DNA from: Chionis minor
Taxonomy: Eukaryota; Chordata; Aves; Charadriiformes; Chionididae
NCBI GenBank assembly: GCA_013398295.1
Contig: VZSF01003006.1
Span: 186,001-250,000, forward strand
DNA: 64,000 nucleotides
Direction of reading: 5' to 3'
A program made the translations under genes and the position numbers. The notes below the pieces were generated by a model that did no database searches, had not been told where the DNA came from, and saw only the letters and a list, made by a program, of their open reading frames with translations. Shown piece by piece: positions 13,221 to 27,308 of this stretch (position 1 is its first letter; each line of letters begins with the position of its first letter).

Positions 13221-16200
13221 TGCACGTCACGCAGGAGCAGGGTGACGGCTGTGACACACAAAGGGAAGAGGGGTTTGGAAAAAGGGGAGGTCAGGGAAGG
13301 GCTGTGGGGCTCCCAAGGTGGGAAGAGGTCCCCCAAAATTGAGCTTAAAGTAAGGTGCTGGGGCAGACAGCCCAAAGAGCGCCTCACAGAAGCAGGGTTA
13401 CATCTGTGCTGGCAAGAGCTCCTCTGAGCAGTGTCCCCTCCCTGGGCCAGCACTCATCAGGGAGAGCAGCAGAGCGGGACAGAGCTAATGGCACTAATGG
13501 CTGTCCCCAGGGAAGGGAGCACGAGTGCTGCGGTGTCAGCCAAGAGCAGCCCAGGCGGCCAGTCCCTCCTCTGGCACAGCCCGCAGTTGAGTAAGCAGAA
13601 AGCTGAGTTAAGTGATGAACAGCTTGAGCCATGCTCTTACCAGGAGAGGGTCAGAGCTCTGTAGGACACCGCACAAGGTGAAAGGAGGGTCCCACCATCC
13701 CCATGTCCTACAACAACGTGCAGGTGGCAGGCACTACTTGGCTGGGAAGCTGGGCAGCTGCATTCCAAAAAGCTCAGCTCACCTTATCACAGCATCCAAG
13801 TTCCAGCTGTGGTGGGTGGCTCCTCCAGCACCACAAAAGGCAGCACCATCACCCTCAGACCGGTGTGCCCTCCCAGCGCACAGCAGGAGCAAACACAGCC
13901 CAGGCTCACAGCAGCGCTTGCATTTTGCACTCACTTGGTTCACGGAAGCCTGAAATAGCAGAAATCACACTGAAACCAGCCCCCAGGACACCAGAGATAC
14001 TCCATGCCTAGAGAGAGTAGGATGCTGCTGCTGCGTCCCCTGGGAGAACTCAGCTGTGGTGGCTTTTATGTCTGAAAGCCCTTCCCCAGCTGCACAGACC
14101 CGGGTCCTTAGTGCCTCTTGTCTTCAGGGTAGGAAGGCTCGGCAGCTGGTTTTGTGGTGAGCTAAGCCTTCGCCGGGTGCCTGCTGCCCTGCTCCCTCGC
14201 ACCCTGCCTTGAAGCCCACTCCGCTGGGGTGAGGGGGGCCAGCCAGACACCGAACGAGGATCAGGGGGTGCGAGGACCCCCCTCTCAATTGCACATTCCT
14301 GCTGCACCCCTCAGACAACAGAAATGTGTGATTTTCTGTCCCAACGTTTGTCCTCTGTGCCCAGAGAGCAGCGGCTGCATGGGATGCAGGGACATCCAGG
14401 TGGGCAGGAGCTGAGCGTGGTGTTGGCCACGAGGCATGGGCTTCGAGGTGCTGCTGTGGCAGATGTTAGCTACCTGATTACACAGGAATTAACTACTGAG
14501 AGTGGGAGACAGCTTGTTTCGTGCAAATATGTAAACACAGGGAAGCGCTGTTGTAATGCACAGGGCTGTGGAGCAGACAAACACCCCTGGAGTTGTGGTG
14601 GTGGAGGGTCCCCCCCAGTTCTCCTGCACTGGGAGGTGGGCTGCCAGGAATCCTAATGAGAAACAGCTGCTTAATAAGGCAAATCGGGCAGGAAGGGCGG
14701 GCTGCGGCTGCAGGGGACCCTGTGGGAGGGTGGTGGTGTGTCCACCTGGGGGGTGGCAAAGGGTAAGGCTGAGCAAGTGTGGGAGAGGGAAAATGGTCAT
14801 GCAAAAATCAGTGCAAAATGTTCATGGAGTGCTTAGGCAGGTCGGGAAGGCCTCCAGAAGCAGGTTTCAGAATGCAAGTTAAAATAAAAGCTGATTGCAA
14901 GTGCAGTCACAGCAACCCCCTGCTCTCACTGCTTTCTTAGCAGGTCTTCATCATTGCCTGTTTTGTGCAGGAGGAGATTGCTTTACAAACACCAGCTCTT
15001 ACAGTTGAAAATTCAGTGAGAAATACCTGCCAGAAAGACATTTACCACATTTCACATGTTTTCTCTGAAAAACTGGGAAATGTCTGACCCATTTCACACT
15101 TTATTGCCACTTCCCCAAGGATGAGCTTCCCTCCTGCTGGGGAAAAAGGGGAAAAGGTGCTGTGATGGCTCTGTGGCCATTAGTGGATAGAAAGAGGTTT
15201 TATTGCTCGCTCTCCTTTGTCTGACAAACTTGGGAATGGGGTTTGAATCCTCTTCTCCTGGAACTGTGTTTTCGAGCAAACCACACAATGTGGTGTTTAT
15301 CTTCTTTATTGGTCCTCAAAAATCCAAAGAGTTTGCTACTTTAATCTGAAGTTAGCCACAGAGGGGAAGGGAGGAGGAGGAGAAAGGTAAAATAAACCCA
15401 GAGAGAAAGGACATATTTCTGGTGCTGAACAAAGCATCTCAGGTTGACTCCTGACTGTTCTTTGCAGTTTTTTGTTTCGCTCAAAAAACCAAGAGAAAAT
15501 AATTAAATGGCAGTCAAACAGAAATAATTTATATTGGGTTTTCATCCTGTCCGCTGGACCAAAACCGACTTGCCATTCAGATGCCCCTAATGGAGTCGTG
15601 ACCCTGGGGAGGAGAGCTGCTCTCCATGCCCTGCCCTGGGGATGTCCTGTATCCCAGCCACGCTCCCCTGTGTCTGTCCTCCCTGGCGGGCTGCCGGGCT
15701 CTGCAGCTGCCACAATTTTTGGATGCGTGGGGACTGCATAGCATGGGGAGAGCCACATGCCCGGGCATGGCAAGCCTGGAAGTGATGCATGGTGGTAATT
15801 CATGGCTGTGACCCTCTGAGGTCAATGCTGGGATGTGGAGCTGCTTAAGGTAGTCACGGCAATGGACGGATGCGGTTGTTCCTGCGTCCCACGTGCAAGA
15901 CGTGGCATTAGCCACTGTGCGTTTGCTTGGCTGTGATCAGCGGCAGGAGAGCTTTCCATGCGCATTGTGATTTAAAATGGGAAAAAAGAGAATGAAAAAT
16001 TAGTCTGTTCTGAGCACAATTAGAAAGAAACAACTTCAAAAGTTGACAATTTGGGGCAAGTCTCCCTTCTTAAAAGATGTTTCTAAATTTTGGGTCACTC
16101 TTTATCTCTCGTCCTCTGAATATCCCTTGTCCCTCCTATTTCACAGGGGGGAAGAAAAACTGTTAGCAGTTCCGCACTCCTAAATAGCATCTTTCAGCAG

Positions 16201-16764
16201 CCAGCTAAGCTGCAAAACGGATTAGCTTTGCCTTACAGCTCTGTACACAATGATTTCAGGCTTGCACAGGAGTTGCATAGCCTTTCCAAGCAAAACATTT
16301 CCCGTGAAGCCCCTTCTGGGGATACCAGGAGATAGAAACGAGACTCTGGGGGAGCAGCAGGATGGGGATCTGGGAGCAGAGAACACCAGGTGGGTGGGAG
16401 ATCTGCCGTCGCAGATAGACCTAGCACCTTTCTCGGACAGGGCACGCAGGAATAAGGAATAAGTCAGCCCGGAGCCTGGCAGGGACCCTGGTGCTGGCAA
16501 CCTGGATCCAGGGCTGAGGAGGTGGGCAGAGACCGTGGGCGAGCATCTCCTCCACCCCAAGCACCTGCAGTCGTGGGGACGGGGGTGTTGGAGGGGATGG
16601 ATGGCAGGTCCTAGCCGACGGCCAGCTGGCCAGTGGGACAGCACTGACACTCTCAGGTGGGGGTTACTTAAGCCCTAGCAGTGTGTAAGGGCAAGGCAGG
16701 CGCTGCCTGCAGGGGTGCCGCGTTCGAGTGCTTCAGCCTGCTTTCTTCCCATGTCCAAGCATGG

Positions 16765-16953
16765 GATTTATCAAGCATTGGAACAGGCTGCCCAGGGAGG
16801 TGGTGGAATCGCCATCCCTGGAGGTATTTAAAAGACGGGTGGATGTGGTGCTGAGGGACATGGTTTAGGGGTGGGTTTTTGGCATAGGTTTATGGTTGGA
16901 CTCGATGATCTTGAAGGTTTCTTCCAACCCAAGTGATTCTATGATTCTATGAT
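16765..16953 (+). mobile_element. CR1 LINE 3'-terminal fragment
   Basis: The last about 35 codons of CR1 ORF2 are seen ([27 protein letters not shown], with changes), then the 3' UTR, ending in tandem ATTCTATG units at 16936-16951. It closely matches the copy at 12.0 kb over its whole length but in opposite orientation, so both belong to the same CR1 subfamily. It is 5'-truncated and non-functional. Confidence 0.92.
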
Positions 16954-17938
16954 TTTAAGCCTTCCAGCCTCCCCTTCTCCAGGGGACCCAGCCACATCCC
17001 TCCTGGCAAGAGCTAAATTGCTCTTTTTATGGTAGCAATTGACTCCCGTCGCCTGCTGTGGTTGCACTGTCCCGTGCACAGCGTGGCTGGGAAGCGGGTG
17101 CAACGCGAGCCCCGTGGATGTGCTGGCTGGGGGGCACCCTCCACTGCTGGGAAACCATGGCCTCAGCCCCGGGGCGTTTAATGCCGGTGCAGATGTCGGC
17201 AGCACAGGCCTCGTGGACTCAGCAAGTCATTTTGTGGCCAAAGCACATTCATTGCGTTCCCTCTCACCTCCTTTCCTCCCTCTGCAGAGATGCCCAAATA
17301 GCAAGAGGCTGCTTTTGAGGTTGGAAGTCAGGTTTAGAATTTTAATGATATCCTGTATCCCACAGCCTTTCATTTGGGGAGAAACCGCTCTAAATGACCC
17401 ATTTTTCGTAGTATAATGATAATCATTACCAAGAGGAAAATGAGCACTGAAGCTGGGGACAAATGCAGGCGCAGAGTAGATGGGGTGGGTGATTCTGACT
17501 GGCAAAACGTTACATGGAGAAATAAACCTTTTGTACTTAGAAGGAATGTAAAGATGTCTTTAAACATGCATGTAAATTTGTAACAAATAAGTCACCGTGG
17601 CTTGAAACGGGAAGCAAGAGCGAGCAGCCATAAATATTTTATCTCCTTGGCAATGAGATCCAGCGCAGCAAGTTGTCACATCCTCCTGGGGGAGAGGACG
17701 CTTGCTTGCGCTGTCGGACGGGGAAGCCACGGCATCTCCCAATTACCATGCAGCCTCCGTGTCAAGCGCCCTCCTCACCTGGAACCTGGTACTGAGGAGG
17801 CTGGGAGCTTCCCCACTGCTGGGATCGGGGCTTCTGCCCCTACCCACTTGCCATCCCCAGCTCACACATCTCCATGGGCTGGCATGACATGTGGGTCCTT
17901 CCAAACAGGGATCCTCAACAAGGATCAATGACTTGGGG

Positions 17939-17981
17939 TTTTTTTTTCTCTTTTTTTTTATGAAGGTTTTTTTTTTTTTTT
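17939..17981 (+). repeat. T-rich low-complexity tract
   Basis: Three T runs are broken by short non-T interruptions. No adjacent retroelement is recognised on either strand. Confidence 0.85.
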
Positions 17982-20900
17982 CCGGGAGGAAAGAACTTCA
18001 TTAGCAAAGAAAGCCTGAAAAGCCAACACCTCATGCAAATGAACAGCTCAGTCCTGCACAATGGGCTGTTGCCTAACCCGCAGCTCAGACCCCTGGAGGG
18101 GCACCACAAGGGGGTTTTGGCTGGGACACTGGTGGTCTGAGCTGGATGAGGCGTACGGAAGTGTCCCCAACTGGCTGATGCTGCAGGGTGGATGCAAAGG
18201 AGAGGGTACCAGAGATCCTGACCAAGATCCACAGGTTATTACTTGAAATCCCCTGGCACATGCCAGCCCTGGCCACCCTGACCCTTTTCTGGCTGTGTGC
18301 CGGCTTCCACCCATGCAAGCATCTCTCAGGTCTGGCTCCCGCGTGGCTTGGAGTGATGGAGCATCACTGTGTCACTGTCCGGAAGGTGGGTGGAGGACCT
18401 CTGGGATGGCAGCACTGTGGAAACATAAATCCTTTCAACTGGGAGCTGTGCAGCAGGTCATTAGCAGTACGTGACACAGCATGGGTGATCCTCCTTGTGA
18501 GGATGATGAAACCAGAAGCCTTCATAAAGCATGTTCCTGGGATCTCAGAAGAGTGCAAATCAGTCTGTCTGAGCCATTCATCATCTGCCTCTGTGTTATG
18601 ATCCCAGGAGCAGAAACTGCCTCCCTCAGAGGAGGCAAAGTCTCCAAAGATCAGGTCAGGGCATTTGCAGCCCTAGCTCTGTGAGCCTCCCAAGTTCTCT
18701 GGGAATGTGAGTCTACAGCCACCAGAGCTATGGACCAGAAGATGCTCCATGGAGCAGAGCCACCTTCCTGTCCTCATGCTTCCACGTGCTGGAGCAAATC
18801 TGGGCGACTAGGGTTGGTCATGGCTCTCCATGTGACCTTGGAAGTCTTCTGCCTTTAGAGCAGGAGCCAAAGCCCAGCTGCTGGCTGGAGGTGGCATTAG
18901 GCTGAACGCACTGCAGATTTCTGAGTGCTGCATGAGGGTATAAACAGGAGGTGCTGCGCAGAGTTGTCATCAAGATGAAGTACAAGGTACCTCATTTAGT
19001 GCCCAGGCTTCAGTCTAGAAGTTGTCAGCTGCTTCTGACCATGGTGTTCAAGCTTCTCAATAATTCAATTAGGTGTGACCTAAGGAAAACCTATAAACAT
19101 ATAGTTGATTGGGAGAGCAAGTTTTGATCCCAGGTAATTGCTCTCTTCTGGAGTATGCCAAGGATGTAGCTGGTTAGGTCTGTGAGTGATATAAGAAACC
19201 TGGCTTCTGGATGCTGGAATTGAATTAGACACCAGCAAGACAGATTTTATTAGATGTATTAGATGGCTGGTAGAAGGAAGGCTGGAAACCAAAGGAAGAG
19301 AAATGTCTCCCTGGCAACCTCTGGGCTGCCAGTATTTTTCTTGCACTCTATTGAGATGGGTGCAATGATTATCTCCCAAGCAATGTCAGAGCAGCAGATG
19401 CCAGCATTGCCCCCACCCCAGAGGCATGGGGAGAGTGGCCCTGAGCTTGGTGTCTATGTGGAGAGCCAACCACATCTGCCTGCTGTCCTCCTGAGCCTAA
19501 CAAGCATCACCACCAGCACACTGTCCTGCAGAAGGACACTCCTGTTCCAGAAGGATCTGGTGGTGACATGGACTTAAATGATGGAGAACAAGTCTAGAGC
19601 AGAATCTGCTGAGGCCCATCTCCAGCTCTGTGGCACCACCAACCCCCTACCGTGACTCAACCATGAGTTAAGACCAGACAAGTTAATAGCTGTCTGCTGG
19701 AGGATGTGGCACTGGGAATTCTTGTCCTGCTAAGATTTCACAACGACGAGTGGTGAGCTATTGCCATCAGTAATTAACACTGGACCAGCCTTGCCAAAAT
19801 AAATTCACCAAATGTGTGGCAAGCCAAAGATCCCTTGATTTTGCAAATCACCAACCAGTTCTGTCTTGCTTGCTGTCCCCGCATTGCTGAGGTTTGAGGT
19901 GAGCTTTGCTGCACTTGAACTCAACAAAGACATGATGTTCTTGGTAGAGCTTTTACTGGGGTATACTCCTGCCACAGTCCCTGCTCACAAGTCATCGGGG
20001 AGCAAAAATAGCTGAGATGCCTTCTTGTCTCGTGGTTAACTGGCTCAGCTGCAAATGCAACAGGCTAAGCAGCTTCACGCCTGTTCCTCTGGAGAGCCTG
20101 TCGCCCTGCGCGGGACAGATGGCTGCCTTAGACCTGGGTGAGCAGCAGCATGCCAAGTGTCACCAGAGGATGAGACCTGTTGTCACAGGAGAGGCTGTGT
20201 CTCAGAAAAGCCTCCTCTGGGGACTAGATGGGGAATAAACCCCGTGGGAGCCAGCCAGGCATTGTCAGTAACACCATCTCAGGGTGGTTTGGGAGAACAG
20301 ACAGCAGCAAAATTACCCCAGGGATTAACTGAATCCTCCATCCCTGCTACTAGTTCACACAGCAGCTGAATCCTGGCTTCACAGGAGGAGGGGAGGTCCC
20401 CGGTGAGGTTTGGAGAGGGCGTTGCATGCCGCCTGGGTGTGCGGCAGAGGAGAGGGCAGCTTTGCCAGGCTCAGCAGGAGCCAGCAGACACGCTCTCCTT
20501 TTATCACCATGGCTGGGCTCTGCTTCTCCATTTCACCAGAGTGGCCAGCAGCTGCCATGTGTTTATTAACAGTGGAACAATCACTCTTAATCAACGGCCA
20601 GACTGATGGCAGCAGCAGCCTGCCCGTCTCATGCTCTGCATACTGCCCGGCTCATCCCATCTCCACTAACCTCATACTTAGGGCAGAGAGGGAATGACAG
20701 GGGCATAACTGTTTCTCTCTGGTTGCTGCCCAGCTGCGATGTGCCACCACAGCCTGGCAGCAGGGACGAGCCCGAGGGAGCTCCCAGGGAGAGCAGAGAT
20801 GTCCCCTTGCTTTGTCCAGGAGCTGTCTCAGGGATGGTGAATGAGCTGCATGAAGGTGTGAACTCCTGTCCTTGAGCACCCAGGCCCCCTGCTCACTTGG

Positions 20901-22423
20901 AGAGACAAGAGGGAAACTTTCTTGTAGTGGCAGGACACACACGGTCATTCTTGCTGTCCTTCCACCCCAGCACAGAGCTTCCTATGGGAGCTGGCACAGC
21001 ACCTCCCAAAAGTTGGTGAGTCCAGAAAGTGCTCAGTACCTTCAGCATCAAACAGCAGGAGTCTCCAGGACTGCAGTTTAAGAATGAGTCCCCTCTGTCC
21101 CCCCAGCTCTTCCCTTTTGAGCTTGCCCTGGTGTATATGCATCAGGCACAACCTTTCCTTGCATTGTGTGGGTGAGGGACAAGATAAGAGGATAGGTCCC
21201 TCACCTACTGCCTTTAGTCTGGCCTCAGGTCAGAGAAACCAATGGTTGCCTCCCTGTCCATGTCTCTAGAGGAGAGCCTGCGAGCCAGCCCCTCACACCT
21301 TCAGCCATCTTCTGCAAAACCATCCCTGCCTAAATGCTGTCTCACGTAGGTGGGAGATGCCTGCAGAGCTCAGTTTCATCTTCCCTGGAAGGTTCCTGGA
21401 GTTCTTCCCCAAAGCCCAGAGCTCTCAGCAGCCCCCTCCCCTGCAAGAACGCTTCTAGCACCAGGAAACTCCCAGCACTATCCTATTTATAGCTTCATAC
21501 ACCACCTTCTATTTTCTGTTAATTAGCTCACTCCCTCTCAATCATGCCTAGATGAGACAAGGGGCAGCCAGAGCCGCTTGGCTTTCAGGTGCCTGATGCT
21601 GCCAGAGCAGCACTGAAAGCACTCCGGAGTGCTGGGTGAGGGTGCCGGAAGCATTGCTCCCAGGAAAATTTTTGCCTCCCTGCCAGCACCCAGGAGAGTG
21701 AGGAAAAGGATGAGCAAGAGACAAGGAGCTTTTCCATCCTCCATCGATGGGGGTTTACAGCAGGCAGTGGGGAAAGCGCCCGTGTGAGGACTGTGTGCTC
21801 GCTCCGTATTTTCCTTTCCCTTAACACTGACAATGTGAGGTTATTTGAGGACCTGGCAGTGATTCATGCACAAAAGTACAGCCTCAAGCTACCCAAATCG
21901 GATCCAAGATTTATGCTCCCAGCCTAGCTTGGTCTTGGTGTTTGTATTTATGCCTGTTTGTAGCACAGAGAAAATCACATCTCTTGCAGGTGGAACTTGG
22001 TGACCAGTTGGGTTAGGCCTGTCTATCCAGGAAAGTACCATCAGAGGTCAAAGCTGGTGGTGTGTTGCTGTATTTTAGTTAGATGACTCGTGCAAATGGC
22101 AAGTTGCAGGTGCACTGTCAACCCTGCGGTGGCTGGGGAGGAGACCTCCCAAGCACCCACTACCCGGTCACCTGCATGACGTGCTTTGCCCACAGCACAG
22201 GGATGACATGGCTCCTTCAGCCCAAAGTGAGATATTTTCTCAGGCAGGGGACGGGTCCTGCTTGGGGAACTGGCACTGTCACCGGTGACCTGGCTAGGGG
22301 ACCAGAAAAGGCATTGGTTCCATCCACTGATGGCACACTGCGGGGTGGGCTGGGACCGTGCTGGAGGAAACACTTAAAATGCAACAGCGTCTTGAAAAAG
22401 TGGAGAAACAACCTGGAAAACAG

Positions 22424-22450
22424 GAAAAAAAAAAAAAAAAGAAGAAAAAT
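22424..22450 (+). repeat. A-rich tract
   Basis: A run of about 17 A is followed by GAAGAAAAATAG. It is simple sequence between unique flanks. Confidence 0.75.
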
Positions 22451-22549
22451 AGAGAGGCAGGGGTATACCTGGGTCATATTCCCCTGGCAGGGGCAGGTTG
22501 TATCGCAGCTGGGAAAGCCAATGCTGGGCACAGTGTTTGCAGGAGTGTT

Positions 22550-22569
22550 GGGGTGGGAGGGGAACTGGG
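22550..22569 (+). other. Canonical G-quadruplex motif
   Basis: G runs of 4, 3, 4 and 3 are separated by loops of 1, 1 and 4 bases on the + strand. It lies in non-coding DNA about 6 kb upstream of TMEM121. No promoter was identified next to it. Confidence 0.5.
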
Positions 22570-25500
22570 AGGACAGGGGGACAGGGAAGATGCTGATGGG
22601 AGAGAAGTGGGTCCCTACGGGTGAGGCAGGCCCAGAGGGATCCCTGAGGGAGCAGAGAGAGGAAAAGCCACAGGACCAGTAGGGAAAGCTCTGCTAAGGA
22701 GCGAGCAGAGGGTGCAGGGAGGCTGCAGTTGGGAGAAGAGGATGGGGCCACCTCTGTGAGCAGGACCTGCATGCCACAGGCACCGAGGTCCACGTGCATC
22801 TCCCACCGTGGCAAACGCACACACAACCAGATGTTTGCCAAACACATGCCCTGTTTTGCACGCCCAAACCAACAAACCGTGGGAGATTTTGAAACTTAAA
22901 TCTGGGGTTTGGTCCAGATCACAACAAAACCTTGACAATCCACCCGACTTGGAAACACCAAGCAATTCCTCTACAGAAACAGCACATTTTTTTTTCTGGG
23001 AAAATGGTAAATTGTTTTGGTGGTGTCAAAACATAGTATTATAATGTAACATTTTATGTACAAGTCAAAATGAATCATTTACCTTCTCTAAACACTATGT
23101 TTAAACACATGAAATATCTGAAAAGCCTTTTTTTTTTTGACATGACTGTCAAATATCATCAAATTCAGCATGTTTGTGAATGGGGAGATGTTCCTGGCAG
23201 CTCCAGCTGCCTGCATCGGTGGGAGAGTGCTGGCCAGGATGGCCACAGGGGGACAGGGCTGCGAACACAAAAGGCCATCTGTCCTGCGCAGGGCTCTGCT
23301 TTGGGCAAGCAGCAGTTTCCCACCCCATCACAAAAATGATGTGATCAGGAGGGTGGTTTTATTTCTTTCCGACTCAGGCGATAGGTCTGATACTTTCTGC
23401 TTGGGTTTCTTTTGGGGGAAGGGGGAAGAAATGAACCCCCCGAGGGAACTGAGGGGTTTGCAGCGTGAGAGCGCAGTGGGTGCCCTCAGAGGTATAAGCA
23501 GGAGCTGGTTTCGACTGCCAGCCCTGCTGCACTGTTTATTTTGGGCAGGTTCTGGGAACAGTTTGCAGCTCTTTCCCTATTTCTTGATGTGCCTACATGG
23601 TAAATTATCTGTAATCATTAGCAAGTGGGCTGTTTCCTCCTTCAGACACAATTAGTGGGCAGGGTCCGGAAAAATCTTCCTCAATCTCATTTCCTTCACA
23701 GGATGCACTTGAGATGCCAGTACTGCCTTGGAGGAGGCAGGGCACAGCCACTGCCCAGAGGCGATCTTCCCCATTCCCCAGGGTACGAGCATCTCCACCT
23801 CTGCCAGTCCCCAGGGACTTCCCTGGGATGGGGAGGTAGGTGAAATCCCAGCCTGCGGTTCAGTGAGGCTGAACGAGATTCCCACCGGCAGCGATTTTCA
23901 GCAAGGTGAGGCAGGAGAACGCAGTGGCACAGGGATGACATGATTTATAGTTCCTCAGTCAGGGGAGAATTTGCTCTGCCTGTAAACCCCGTCCTTGCCG
24001 TGGTGCGCAGGGCTGGCAAATAATTCAGCGGGTCGCAAAACGCATAAGCAATTAACAGCCGCTTCCGAGCCCTGACCTCTGCCGAGAGCAGGTTGCTTGG
24101 CTGTTATTCCATTGCTCCCTGAAGCACAGCTGGCTGCCAGCGAGCGATGCCATCGCCCGGGTAGCTCTGCTGCAGCTGGCTTTCACTCCCCGAAAACGGT
24201 GGCCATCCCCATCGCCTGGTCCTGCCCCATGCTGGGGACAGTGCCGTGACACAGGACATGGCAGGGCGGGCACTGCCAGCTGGGGAAAGGGCTTTGTGGA
24301 ACAGCGGCTCTTCAAGGGGGCTGAAGGACTCAGTGAAGGGGAGCTTCAGATTTACACCCAGGAAAGCTGGAATAAATCAAAGCAATTAAAGTGCAAATGA
24401 AGCTTTAAGCAATGCGGCATCCTAACTACCTGGGAAGCGCGTTGTGTATACTTTTGCCTCGCTCGCTCCCTCTTTTTTTTTTTATAGACAGAATTCAAAT
24501 CACTTAAATAATTTAAACTAATTTGCCAGGTAGAGCTGGGGTTTAGGAAGTGCCTGCTGGCATTAATGAGGCTGTGTTTTGACAGTGGCTCCACTAGCCC
24601 TCCAGGCTTGCCTGCGGCCGCTTGCTCCCTGAACCTGGGAGATGCGGTTTGTGTGGGTGCACGTGCACGGCTCAGGGATGCGGTGCCTGGTGCCATCCCA
24701 GGTGATGCTGGGCCTGAGCAGCAAGCAGAGGTGGGAGAGGATGCAGGAGGGCACTGGTGACTGGTGCCTGCAGGTTGCGGACGCTGGTAACAGCAGAGCT
24801 AGCAGTAATTAATCACACTGCAATGAGCCACCGGCGTCGCGGTGGAAAGCACAGTTTAATTTTCTTCCAAACTGCCTGGTGTAGCAAGGCTGTGACCGCA
24901 TGTCCTCGGGTAACCACAGGTGCTTTATAGCAGCTGGGAGGGCTGGGAAAAAACAGGTACAAGACCAGGAAATAACTCCACAGCCAGTGCAGAGACACTG
25001 GAATAATAAAGGCAGGGGCTGGCTGCATCTCTGCCGCTTGTTTTCCCTCGGTGCCAGAGGAAACAGGGCAGAGATGAGAGTACAAACCCTGCACTTCTGT
25101 TGGGTTTGGACCCACCTGCAGGACCCTGGAGCCTCTCCAGAAAATCACAGTCCCCCCACATCCCCAGCGCAGCTTCTCCCACCCTACAGGGATGCTGGGA
25201 AGAGGCAGGCTGGGCTGGGAAATGAGGTGTCCCCAAGCAAGCCCCGGACATGGAGAGGGGATGTGGTGTGGCCGCATGTCCCCATGCCATGCTGCCAGTC
25301 TTCACTGGTGCAGCTGGACACTGCCCTTGAGCTGTGTCTTGGCAGCTGATCACAACCTGCTGTGGGTGTTATCGAGTGCACTTGCTCGCTCCGAGGCAAG
25401 TGGCGGAGCTGTTTGCGTAGGGCAGTGGTAGAGGAGGATGTGAGATTATGGATTGAATTTTGTCCCAGTAAGGAATCCCGTAATTGCCAAGCGGCATCAC

Positions 25501-27308
25501 CACAATACCTGCTCATGGGAGCCCTGGCACGGCGCGGGATGCAAAGGCTGCTAGATCCCTTCCTGTAGGAAGCCGGCAGCCTGGCTCGCTGGCATCTCTA
25601 ACGCTGTGAGCTCATTACGTTCAGGTCAGGTGCCTTTTATTTACAAGAATTCCTGCAGGAAGAAAAATTTTGTGAATACTTGTCTAAACAAATATTTGCC
25701 TCAGAGGTGCTCTTGTGGCTATCTGACATGCTCGTTTTCTTGTTTATCCAACACGTTTCTCAAGTGGTTTCTGAATGTACTGTCAAATGCAGTCATTTAA
25801 AAATTATGAATCAGGATTTCCCAGAGTAATGGTTGTTTAAAAGCTACCTGCTTTTTTAAATAGTCCTCCGAGGAGAGTTTTACGTCCCCCCTTCCTTGGT
25901 AGGATGGTCACACATCCCTCTAACTGCCAAGCTCTGCTCCACGGATAGGCAGAGACCTCTGTATTTCCATACAACACCAGGGCTGCGAGAGGTGGGGAAA
26001 ATACCAGCTATTGCAGAGCTGGAAAACACAAAGAAGAGTTTGCACTGCAGCAAATGCTTGGAAACTATTTGCAAAAGGCAAGAGAGGTGCTTGCCCTGGG
26101 TAATACCAGATTTAACCCGAGAGAAAGCAGCACTCAAATACTGTGATTCAGCTCAGCCCCGCGATCCCCTTCTTCCACTCCAAAAGGTCACCGTGACAAA
26201 TGAACATGTTTATCAAACCCATCCCAAGCTGCCACAAATTGTTCAGGGGCAGATGGAAGGGAGGGGGGGAGGGAAGGAGAATACTCCACCACTCGAGCAT
26301 ATTTTTTGCTGAAAATGATCTGCTGGGCACCGGTGGTGAAAAAAGACTTGTTTGCTGCTGTTGTAAACATGGCGAATTAATATTGCCGGGTGCCCTGGGT
26401 GTTCACTGGGAGGCAGGGCAGGGTTTTTCTGTGTGCTCTCATGTAGGCATGAGGATAGCTTGGGCTGGGAGCACGTGCCTTCCCCCAGCTTCCCAGACCA
26501 CACATGTAACGCACAGGGGCAAGAGGGGCATGATTTACCAGCAAGCTGCTTCCTAACCTTAACGTGTGGTGATGCACCCACTTTAAATAACCGCTGTCTT
26601 TTGAAGGCATAAATACTTAAGGGGGGAAGAAAAAACCCCACCATTCTCTCCTGAAAGGCCTAATTTATCTGGAATTATCCATCCTTGGCTGTAAATCCCC
26701 TGTAAAACTTGGCACGATTTTAAAAGCAGTTACAGCAATGACTGTATATTTTTATCTGAAACCTCAGGAAAGAACAAATTGAAGCGCTAAGTGGCAGCTA
26801 CAAGACATCGCGGAGAGACGCAGTGGTGGAAGCAGGGCTGCGTTCGTTGAGTGCCTTGCCTGGGAAGCATCCTTTAGGGGTACTCGTGAATCCCCCTGGG
26901 CTCTTTGGCTTCTTTCTGAGCAATTCCTGCCTGAGAAATGATTTCAACGTGCCAGTTTTCTCCACCTCTGCCTCTCTGCCTAAAAGAGGAGAGCCCAGGT
27001 TCGTGTGTGTCCTTGTTAAACCAGCCGGTGGGGAGCAGAAGCAGTGCCACTGAGTCGTGGGTGGACTCTGGCACTGAGTCCCTCTGACAGCTCCTGGGGC
27101 TCTCCCCAGGTCCTGGTCCCCCTCCTGCAAGCAGGGATGTCCCCCGGCCCCAAAGGATGGGCAGCCACAGTGCATGCCTGTGCAGGGTTCAGCTCAGCAC
27201 CTTCGCAAGCCCTCCAAATCCAGGTCTAGGCTCAACCTAACCCCGTCGTGCTGGGTAAGGAGTGCTCCCTGACCCCAACAGCCTGGCTATGTCACCCTGG
27301 AGATGTTA

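Larger units (their letters stand above)
16954..27308. other. Non-coding, no recognisable mobile element
   Basis: Unique, moderately GC-rich sequence with homopolymer tracts and one G-quadruplex motif. A CTCF-like core lies at 18104-18114. No gene was recognised on either strand. Confidence 0.55.
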
